Assembly: GCA_003427395.1 (NCBI GenBank)
Contig: BFEA01000052.1
Coordinates: 458,557-479,702 of the forward strand
Reading direction: 5' to 3'
From: Chara braunii
Taxonomy: Eukaryota; Streptophyta; Charophyceae; Charales; Characeae
DNA: 21,146 nt
Position 1 is the stretch's first letter. Each line of letters begins with the position of its first letter. Below are positions 14,685 to 21,146 of this stretch, piece by piece. The notes beneath the pieces are model-generated. The model was not told the origin of the DNA. It made no database searches and saw only the letters and a list, made by a program, of their open reading frames with translations. The translations under genes were made by a program, and so were the position numbers.

Positions 14685-15178
14685 ACACGAGCCAACGTCT
14701 TGTGGAAACCCATATGACCGGCAGCTGCCTGGTCATGGAACTCTGCTACATCCTGGACGCGGAGCTGTCCGGTAGAGGGAACGCAGATACGTGGTTCTAG
14801 CTGACCAGATCTGTCATGCCAGTACACGATGCTGTTCTCCCCGAGGGAGTAGGAACGAACGGTCTTGCCACTCCGCAGTGTCGCGTGGATGACGCGATAA
14901 TCGGGGCAGTGGCGGTACTGAGTGTGATACGCGTCGATCACCGAGTGATCAACAGTGGTGATAGAAATGGCAGCAAGATGGATGGGTTCCTGATTGTGAT
15001 CAGGACGGCGGGACAAGGTACCGGCGACGCGGTTCGTTTCACCCTTGATGGGTTGAGTGGTGAAACTGAACTCGGATAAATCACGCCACCAGCGTGCCTG
15101 TCGAGGGGAAAGCTTAGGCTTCGTGAGGAAAGCCTGAACAACTGAGCTGTCCGTGCGCACCGTGAAGGATGACGCCAA
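14600..15178 (-). pseudogene. RNase H end and integrase zinc-binding domain (frameshifted)
   Basis: The frame carries TVRTDSSVVQAF, the last catalytic Asp region of RNase H, then QARWWRDLSEF. The integrase N-terminal HHCC zinc finger follows (FHDQAAAGHMGFHK and ECPTCQ). Sequence past CQEVNS leaves the gypsy consensus and the correct frame resumes in the neighbouring integrase frame, so a small indel lies near 14600. The left junction with RNase H at about 15170 also lost bases: ATRHWRH runs directly into the SSFTVRTD segment in another phase. Confidence 0.85.
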
Positions 15179-15582
15179 TGCCGGGTAGCATAAACTACTG
15201 CGAGAACCTCACGTTCATCGGCAGTGTAGTTTATCTCGGTAGGCAGTAGCTGACGGGAGTAGAAAGCGATCGGGCAATCCTCGGCACGAGCCTCGACAGT
15301 CCCATCCTCCGCGATGGTCGGGGAGTAAGTAACAGGAGGACTGTTAGTGGAGGGAAGTGGTGGGAGGATAGGCGTCAGTCGAGAAGCAGTGTCAGCAGGA
15401 GGGGGGGGGAAAGGAGGGACATGGGGGTAAGGTGAATCTGGTGGAGAGGGAAACACCTGAGAAAGGACAGCTCCTACTGCAAAGTCTGACGCATCGGTGG
15501 TGACGATAAAGGGACGATCAAAATCGGGAAGGCGAAGAACCGCCTTCTTGAGGGCGCGAAAGGCGTCCTCGCACAGGGGTGT
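15170..15582 (-). pseudogene. Gypsy RNase H domain, N-terminal part
   Basis: In frame with gag and RT. It contains TDASDFAVGAVL with the first catalytic Asp, and PIAFYSRQLLPTE plus YTADEREVLAVVYATRHWRH with the catalytic Glu. Between them lies an unusual proline-rich insert of about 75 residues (FPSPPDSPYP onward, 15250-15450). The domain degrades the RNA strand during reverse transcription. It is cut off by a stop at 15583-15585, where the family normally has tryptophan, and by the frameshift near 15170. Confidence 0.85.
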
Positions 15583-15783
15583 TCAAAACCACGGCGGGTT
15601 CTTCCGAAGGAGGGTAGAGGTAAGGACGTAGGAATACCTAGCGTATCCCTGGATAAAATTACTATAGTAGCTGGTGAGGCCTAGGAAACTGCGAAGCTGC
15701 TTGGCAGATGTGGGGACGGGCCACTCTGCAATAGCAGTGATCTTCGCGTCGTCCATGTGGAGACCCTAGTCAGACACATGGTG

Positions 15784-17406
15784 TCATAGGAAATCCACTT
15801 TGCGCTGGGCAAAGCGGCACTCATTGAGCTTGGCATAGAAGCCATGCTTGCGTAAGCGCTGTAGAACATCGCGAAGGTGTCTGAGATGGTCTTCTAAGGT
15901 ACGACTGTAGACCAAGATGTCGTCCAGGTATACGAGAACGTATTCTTCAAGGATGTCCCTGAAGATGTCGTTCATCGTCGTCAGGAAGGTGGCGGGTGCA
16001 TTGGTGAGGCCGAATGGCATCACCGTGAACTCGTAGTGGCCGAAGCGCGATCGGAAGGCGGTCTTCGACTGATCCTCTGTGGCAACGCGGATCTGGTGGT
16101 AACCGCTACGAAGATCGATTTTCGTGAAGAAGCGGTTGTCTGCCAGACGGTCAAACAGCTCATCCGCACGGGGCATGGGATAACTGTTCTTAACCGTGTA
16201 ACGGTTAAGGCCGTGGTAGTCGATGCAGAGGCGGAGAGTTCCGTCCGCTTTGCGAGCAAAGAGGACAGGTGCACCCCAAGGGGAGTTACTGGGTTTAATG
16301 AAACCCAGTCGAAGGAGCTCCTCAAGCTGACGCTTGACTTCCGTCGCCTCTGAAATCGAGAGTCGGTATGGTGCCTGATGGTGAACACGATAGTCAGGCA
16401 CGGGCTGGATGGAATGCTCGACACCGCGCATCGGGGGAATCCCGCTATATGAGAAATAAGGGGGGAAGACGTCGCGGTACTCTCGAATCAGGTCGCGAAC
16501 GGCGAGCTCTAAGTCTGTCGTGAACCGTGTGAGTTCCTCAGCGTCTGCGTCAGCACGAGACGTATGTGTGGACTCGACAGTCGACGGCGCAGGGGCTTGA
16601 GACGTGGAGGAGGTATCCGCAGGCTGACGAGTGGATGTAGAGATGGGAGCCGCGAAGATGGAAGGAGGGTCAGGGGGATCGGGCTCCAGAGAGATGAGCT
16701 CAACCTCGGGACATAGTGGATCGTAGCGAAGAAGATCCATAACGTTCACTGAGTAGAACGTGACGTCCTCCTGTCGTATGAAGTGAGCAAACTGACGAGG
16801 GGAAGTGAACGCGATGTTGGGGTGGGACCCTGAGAGACGAGGGTCCTGGGGAGGTAGGTCGGGCGGGGTGTCGCCCGTGGTTCCAACGAAGGGGACGCGA
16901 TGGGTCTGACCACACTTCGTTTTGAGAACGAGTGTCTCGGTCGCCCATTCGGCCTCTGTGCCACGGAACCGGCGAGACCAGGGAGTGCCAAGGATAAAGT
17001 CGTACCCAGTGTCCAGCACGTCGAAGTATGCGGAGGAATGGTAGCGCCTAGGCGTCTGGGGACTATCCGATGGCTGGAGGGTGAGGGAGAAATGGAGGTC
17101 GGGGACCGTCTGATCGATGAAGCGCTGCGTCTTGTTATCTCCGAGGGTAATGGAGATAGGAGAGCGAGACCCAGAGGTAGCTAGGCGAGCTTCCTCAACC
17201 ACGCGAGGGTGAACGAAATCTCCCTGCGAGCCAAAGTCCCATAAAGCGCGATACACCCTCGTAGATGTCCCTAGGCAAATAGGGATGATGGGTAGGGTGC
17301 GATCAGGGTCAGAGAGCAAGGCAAGAAGACGACGCAGGACGTTGATGTGTCTCGTGAGGCGCCCCTGACGAGCCTGCAGAATGCTCAAGTCCAAGAGAGA
17401 TGACAC
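15784..17406 (-). CDS. Gypsy protease and reverse transcriptase
   Basis: A 540-codon frame; the ATG at 17406 is internal to an older, longer gag-pol frame. The retropepsin region has D57 in [11 protein letters not shown] and the flap-side DTGYDFILG (132-140). The active-site D-S/T-G has become D-F-G (TTT codon), which should abolish proteolysis. RT motifs: [13 protein letters not shown] (369-380), CIDYHGLN (394-401; the family has arginine before GLN), [12 protein letters not shown] with D431, [12 protein letters not shown] (463-474) and YLDD (493-496), all in order. The frame stops at TGA 15784-15786, just after RKVDFL where the family continues with G-H-H-V. A second stop follows five codons later (15766-15768). 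Confidence 0.95.
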   Translation of the reverse strand: MSSLLDLSILQARQGRLTRHINVLRRLLALLSDPDRTLPIIPICLGTSTRVYRALWDFGSQGDFVHPRVVEEARLATSGSRSPISITLGDNKTQRFIDQTVPDLHFSLTLQPSDSPQTPRRYHSSAYFDVLDTGYDFILGTPWSRRFRGTEAEWATETLVLKTKCGQTHRVPFVGTTGDTPPDLPPQDPRLSGSHPNIAFTSPRQFAHFIRQEDVTFYSVNVMDLLRYDPLCPEVELISLEPDPPDPPSIFAAPISTSTRQPADTSSTSQAPAPSTVESTHTSRADADAEELTRFTTDLELAVRDLIREYRDVFPPYFSYSGIPPMRGVEHSIQPVPDYRVHHQAPYRLSISEATEVKRQLEELLRLGFIKPSNSPWGAPVLFARKADGTLRLCIDYHGLNRYTVKNSYPMPRADELFDRLADNRFFTKIDLRSGYHQIRVATEDQSKTAFRSRFGHYEFTVMPFGLTNAPATFLTTMNDIFRDILEEYVLVYLDDILVYSRTLEDHLRHLRDVLQRLRKHGFYAKLNECRFAQRKVDFL

Positions 17407-17727
17407 AACGTCATCGCGAGTCGCTAGCTGAGCGCTACAACGGGCTGTGCGAATGGCGCGACGCGTCGAAAGTCTCGGGGGAGAAGCGCTAAATGCGGCG
17501 GTGTGTTGGGAGGCAGACGGTACCTCGACAGACGATGGGGTGGAGAGAACTGCGTCTGTCGTGTCCTAAGGGTCCTCTGGTGGGGTAGCCAAAGGGGCAA
17601 ACCGCGACTTGGTGGTCGGGAAGCCGGCTACGTGCGAGGCCTCAGGGGCACCGTGCATCGTGGCTAGGTGGATGGGGTTGACTTGGCGGGGCCGGGGGGG
17701 GACTGAGATCGACGCTGACGAGAGATG
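17407..17727 (-). pseudogene. Gag-protease spacer, read through in frame
   Basis: Between the gag stop (TGA 17728-17730) and the ATG at 17406 the same frame stays open except for one TAG at 17566-17568. The encoded spacer is rich in S, P, T and A, with basic residues near [13 protein letters not shown]. This indicates a single ancestral gag-pol polyprotein without ribosomal frameshifting. Confidence 0.8.
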
Positions 17728-19809
17728 TCAGCGTAGTGCCGATCGAGGGCAGTATGGTATGTACACCGTGAGGAGGGCACGCTCCTCAGGGGATAGAGCT
17801 CCGCGAGGAGGGACATAACCCTGTGGGATGTCTATCTGAGAAACCGTGGGTGTGCCGGCGCCAGCCTGTGCAACCCGGCTACGAGCACGACCCATGGCAG
17901 ACATGGCGATCAACAAGCGCTCGGCCACTGAAACAGTGTCGTCATCCAAGTAATACTGGATAACGTCTCGTAGCTCGATGTCCTCGGGGGCGTCCCCAAG
18001 GGTAGGGTCAAACTCGGCCGAGGCGTCCTCGCCGTACTCCAGAGAATTGTAGCGCCGAGAGAATGGTGCTCCAGGGTGGGCTGGTCGACGAAACCGGCCA
18101 GCGAAGGAGGATCGACCGCGAGTAGCACCACGTGACTGGGTGGCGGCAGCGGTGGATCGCGAAGAAGATGGGATGGTGGAGAAGCGATTCCGCATCTTCT
18201 GGTACTGTCGAGCAGCCTCGTAGGCTTGCTCGGCGGAGGGGAAGCTCTGTCGCCAGAGCTCGATACGGTAGTCAGTCGGGAGACTGACTACGAACCTGTT
18301 GGTCAAAAGGGCCTCAGGTAGGAGTGCCTCATCGTAAATGAGGCGGGCGTCCTGGAACACTCTGATGTGACGCTCAAGATCGGAGGGTGTGGAGGACCCG
18401 CGCCACTGCGTCTGGGTGACCCGGTCTAGGGCGTCGGTCGCATCGTGGAGGGTGCCGTAGCGGTCGTGGAGGAACCCGGTGAAATCTGCGAGAGTGGGCG
18501 CCTCACCTGCACGAGTACGATGGGTATAATAGTTCTCCCAAACGGAGAATGCACTGCCTTGCAGTTTAGTTGCGAGGGCAGAACACCACAAGTCCTGACT
18601 AGTGTTAGTCAGTGTCAGCGTGCGTGTGGCAGCCTGTAACCAATGCGACACACGCATCCTACCGTCGTAGTCGGGTATGTCCGACAGACGCACAAGGGTG
18701 CGACTGCTATGGTGGCGGCGAGGGGAGAGGGGCTGATGGGTCTGCACTACGGCGGAAAATGTTGGAGCTGGTGCAGAGGTAGAAGTGGGGGCTGGCGGTG
18801 AGCCGGGGCCGTTGGTGGAAGGTCCAACGGGCGTGGAGGTAATGACCGCAGCCGACTGTGACGGAGTAGCAAGGTAGGAGGGTAGAGGGGGGGGAGCCGG
18901 TCGAGGGAAGCGAACCGGCAAGACAGTGGTGGGAGGGACGTTGTAAGAAGAAGAAGGGTGCGCAGCCTGTGAAGGGTGAGGCTGCCGAAGGGAGAGAATC
19001 TCCGCCTCGAGCTGCGCCACAGTGGCTTGTAGAGTAGCCACTTGCTGGGTGCGCGNGGTCGGGGGNGGAGGAGGCGGAGGGAGTGCCCTAGCAGGGAGAC
19101 GAAGAACTCCGGGCCGAAGTTCCGTAACTGGTGCAGGAAGCTGCGACGCAGCACCGGGGTGGGTAGATGAGACTGCCTGGCCCGATGTTGGTATCTGGGC
19201 GACAGCACATTCGGCGGTGGCCGAAGCGGCAGGGGCGGCGGAGGGGGCGGCGACCGATGGGTGTATCGCCACAGACGGTGTGGTCTGGGCAGCAGCAACA
19301 CTCACCACTGGGGCGGGGGAGTGCTGGGCCTGGCCCGCAGATGAGGACGAACCGCCACGTCTCCGTCTCTGGCGTCGTGGAGAGCCAGACTCCGAGCTGG
19401 TAGGCGATGGGGTCTGAGAGCGGTGGGGGGACCGATGAGGGAAACCCTTGAGGCGGTGAACTTCAAGGGCGAGCGCATTAACTTGCGTCTCCAGGGGTGC
19501 AAGCGCATCGAGTCGCGCTTGCAGAGGTGCAAGGAGGGACACAAGAACANCGCGAAGGTCCGTGGGGTCCACACNATGCTGACCCTGGACCGTGGGGTGG
19601 GTGGNCGCCTGAGAGGTGGATGGCGCCGCAACGATCTCCTCCACTGTAGCCATGTCCGTGGATGGTGGAGGAAGAGAGGTAGACATGGTGGGAGGTGGGG
19701 GGAGATATGGGTTGTGGTATGGGGACAGAGGACCACCTGTGAGAGGGAGAGGACCGCGGGAGCGGAGTGGGTAGTCGTGGGTCGGCTCGCCCCGTGACCA
19801 ACGGGTCAC
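17728..19809 (-). CDS. Gypsy Gag (capsid polyprotein part)
   Basis: A 693-codon frame. The N-terminal ~370 residues are rich in P, S, T and A, with two heptad-like segments: about 85-120, LLAPLQARLDALAPLETQV, and about 255-285, LQATVAQLEAEILSLRQ, both candidates for coiled coils. The retrotransposon gag (capsid) domain spans about 380-540, from DYDGRMRVSHWLQAATRTLT to AARQYQKMRNRF. An arginine/glycine-rich segment (RGATRGRSSF) follows. I see no CCHC zinc knuckle, so nucleic-acid binding probably relies on the basic segment. Five single Ns lie within it (between 19056 and 19605). The start is uncertain: another ATG lies at codon 42. Confidence 0.92.
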   Translation of the reverse strand: MTRWSRGEPTHDYPLRSRGPLPLTGGPLSPYHNPYLPPPPTMSTSLPPPSTDMATVEEIVAAPSTSQAXTHPTVQGQHXVDPTDLRXVLVSLLAPLQARLDALAPLETQVNALALEVHRLKGFPHRSPHRSQTPSPTSSESGSPRRQRRRRGGSSSSAGQAQHSPAPVVSVAAAQTTPSVAIHPSVAAPSAAPAASATAECAVAQIPTSGQAVSSTHPGAASQLPAPVTELRPGVLRLPARALPPPPXPPTXRTQQVATLQATVAQLEAEILSLRQPHPSQAAHPSSSYNVPPTTVLPVRFPRPAPPPLPSYLATPSQSAAVITSTPVGPSTNGPGSPPAPTSTSAPAPTFSAVVQTHQPLSPRRHHSSRTLVRLSDIPDYDGRMRVSHWLQAATRTLTLTNTSQDLWCSALATKLQGSAFSVWENYYTHRTRAGEAPTLADFTGFLHDRYGTLHDATDALDRVTQTQWRGSSTPSDLERHIRVFQDARLIYDEALLPEALLTNRFVVSLPTDYRIELWRQSFPSAEQAYEAARQYQKMRNRFSTIPSSSRSTAAATQSRGATRGRSSFAGRFRRPAHPGAPFSRRYNSLEYGEDASAEFDPTLGDAPEDIELRDVIQYYLDDDTVSVAERLLIAMSAMGRARSRVAQAGAGTPTVSQIDIPQGYVPPRGALSPEERALLTVYIPYCPRSALR

Positions 19810-21056
19810 GCGTGAGATGGTGGCGCGAATCCGGTCTAGGGGAGAGGAGCCGTTCGGGTCCAGGGTGCCCGACGGGAGGAGGTGGGAGAGTAGGGGGGTT
19901 AGGGAAACCCAAAAGCCTAGAAAAACCCTAAGGAAACCCTAACCGGAGTTTAGGTGGTTAGGGGAAGGTGGCGACGACCTAATCAAGAAAAGAAAATAAT
20001 AAATATGGAGGGGAGGGAGAATAGAGTAAACAGTGGATTTTTGAGATAAAAATAAAATAAAAGAATAAATAAAAATAAATAAATAAATAAAATGTAAAGA
20101 TTGAGAAGAGAGAGAATATTTATTTTTTTGGAATTTTCGGCAGTATTTTCCCACTTCGCATGGGGTCAAAAATGTGCGAAGAGGAAGGAAAGTGCAAGAG
20201 GGACACACTAACTTTTAAAATGCCGCAAATTAAAATTTTCATAAAAATAAATAAATAAATAAATAAATAAGGAGGTGGAGGAGAGTGAAGACAAGCTAAG
20301 TTTTGGAATTTTTCAAAAATTTCGGCAGCGTTTCGTTACCCCCATGGGGTCGAAGTGTGCCGTCAGGCAAAAAAGTAAGTAAAATAAGAAGATTTTGTCA
20401 GCACTTCGCTACCCCCAAGGGGTCAAGATGTGCTGAAAAAAGACTAAGTATGAAGAAAACGGAAAATTTCGGCAGCACTTCGTTACCCCCACAGGGTCAA
20501 AATGTGTGCCGAAAGCAAAAATGGCTAAATCCTAATCAGATTTTAGGGTGCCGCAGAAAATTTTGAGTTTTCAGAATAAATAAAATAAATAAAAAAATAA
20601 ATCAGAAAATAAGAAAAGAGGTAGGGAATAAGATGATTCAGATTTTTGGAGGAAAAGCAAATTTTACATCAAAAAGAAAGAGAAAAGAAGGAAAAACATA
20701 AAAATTCGGAGTTGGGTGGGGGGGGGGGATGGAAAAGTGATGAAGAAAGAGAGAAAAAAGTGAGAAGAGAAGAAAAAGGTAAGGTGGGGGATGGGGGAGA
20801 TGATGGGATTGTAGTTGGGGGAGGGAAGGAGGAGGAGAGGGTGGTAGAATGGGAGAGAAGGATATGAAAAAGGTGGAGAGAAGTATGAGATTAGTGAGAA
20901 ATGGTGAGTGGGGAGGAGAGGAGAGAAAAAGGTTATGGAAGATGGGTGGAGAGGGAGGTAGGGGTAGAGTGTAGTGGTAGGGGGGAAAAAGATGATCAGA
21001 TGATGGGGGGAAAAAGAGAAAAGAGGTTGGGGGAGAGTGGGTTAGTGGCAGGATGG
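19810..21056 (-). other. Long AT-rich 5' leader of the gypsy element
   Basis: About 1.25 kb between the gag ATG and the putative primer-binding site. It contains degenerate ACCCTAA-like motifs (19905-19945), AAAT repeats (20060-20095, 20240-20270), four related hairpins (20131-20514) and a pyrimidine-rich stretch on the minus strand (20640-21050). The 168-codon minus-strand frame at 20638-21144 is composed of this low-complexity sequence and is not convincing as a gene. Confidence 0.55.
20131..20514 (-). repeat. Four diverged hairpin repeats in the leader
   Basis: Related units lie at about 20131-20181, 20323-20362, 20398-20436 and 20467-20514. Units two to four share TTCG, then a CTACCCCC or TTACCCCC block, a short loop and GGGGTC or GGGTC. 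All three have an inner stem ACCC(C)/(G)GGGT and an outer stem that differs in sequence but stays paired: CGGCA/TGCCG, TCAGCAC/GTGCTGA and TTTCGGCA/TGCCGAAA. Unit one uses another pairing, CTTCGCA/TGCGAAG. Confidence 0.75.
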
Positions 21057-21144
21057 TGATACCAGGCTCTTGGGTGGCCAAGAGCAAAGTTCTACCAAGA
21101 TCCACAGGATCTTGGCCTTCAAGATGCTGCTGGTGTGATGCCAC
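21045..21144. repeat. Structured segment with nested perfect hairpins
   Basis: GCTCTTGG/CCAAGAGC (21066-21085, loop GTGG) and CCAAGATCC/GGATCTTGG (21095-21115, 3-nt loop) are adjacent perfect hairpins. They are enclosed by GTGGCA/TGCCAC (21045-21050 with 21139-21144). If the primer-binding site is correct, most of this is the end of the 5' LTR (R-U5 region). Confidence 0.65.
21057..21064 (-). promoter_or_regulatory. Possible primer-binding site (initiator-Met tRNA)
   Basis: The minus strand reads TGGTATCA, complementary to the 3' end (with CCA) of initiator methionine tRNA, the usual primer of Ty3/gypsy elements in plants. Only eight bases match, and the expected CA end of an LTR is not directly adjacent, so the site is tentative. 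Confidence 0.4.
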
Positions 21145-21146
21145 AA

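Larger units (their letters stand above)
13266..21064 (-). mobile_element. Degenerate Ty3/gypsy chromovirus
   Basis: On the minus strand the order is leader, gag, protease, reverse transcriptase, RNase H, integrase, chromodomain, which is the Ty3/gypsy order and the chromovirus lineage. Frame arithmetic shows that gag, protease-RT and RNase H share one frame, broken by stops at 17728-17730, 17566-17568, 15784-15786, 15766-15768 and 15583-15585. Frameshifts near 15170 and 14600 separate the RNase H end and the integrase. The right boundary is set at a primer-binding-site-like motif; the LTRs are not resolved in this window. The copy is inactive but still well preserved at protein level, so it is fairly young. 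Confidence 0.92.

Noticed and set aside
19905-19945. Telomere-like ACCCTAA motifs
   Set aside because: Irregular spacing and only a few degenerate units, so not an interstitial telomere array.
20638-21144. 168-codon minus-strand frame at the window edge
   Set aside because: Made of S/P/F/L-rich translation of a pyrimidine tract in the putative retroelement leader; no domain.
1-21146. CRISPR arrays, bacterial operons, rRNA genes
   Set aside because: No regularly spaced short repeats with unique spacers, no ribosome-binding-site-led gene clusters and no rRNA signatures were seen on either strand.

Overview
The window looks like repeat-rich nuclear DNA of a streptophyte, possibly a charophyte alga or an early land plant. 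I saw no complete ordinary protein-coding gene. The grounds are a chromodomain Ty3/gypsy element, fragments of spliceosomal U6 and U2 RNAs, tRNA-derived SINE-like units with A-tails, frequent long homopolymer tracts, assembly gaps, and a piece of mitochondrial sdh4, a gene that many early-diverging plants still carry in the mitochondrion. The species assignment is inference.

Positions 1-3200 hold degraded non-coding DNA with diverged tandem repeats and a short U6-like segment at about 1071-1121. Positions 3200-4700 hold a tRNA-headed SINE on the minus strand, a 357-bp essentially perfect palindrome, a second ~100-bp hairpin, one copy of a foldback-related repeat, one copy of a second A-tailed family, and a U6-derived pseudogene. 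Positions 5180-5960 hold a short tandem array whose unit carries a complete type III hammerhead ribozyme at 5375-5426. The array lies between inverted copies of a GC-rich module.

Positions 6100-9000 contain several foldback elements, homopolymer G and C tracts, a 48-bp tandem repeat split by an 88-bp tRNA-derived insertion with a 14-bp target duplication, a second copy of the A-tailed family, and weak exon candidates. Positions 9360-9631 contain the sdh4 fragment embedded in a 34-bp repeat. After a 254-bp gap come a third A-tailed copy and a truncated U2 followed by an A-tail.

The right-hand third (about 13266-21064) is a minus-strand chromovirus: gag, protease, reverse transcriptase, RNase H, integrase with DDE, and chromodomain. 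Gag through RNase H lies in one reading frame broken by five stop codons, and two frameshifts separate it from the integrase, so the copy is dead. Its AT-rich leader holds four related hairpins with covarying stems, followed by a short match to an initiator-tRNA primer-binding site and a strongly structured segment at the window edge. I could not find a matching downstream LTR.
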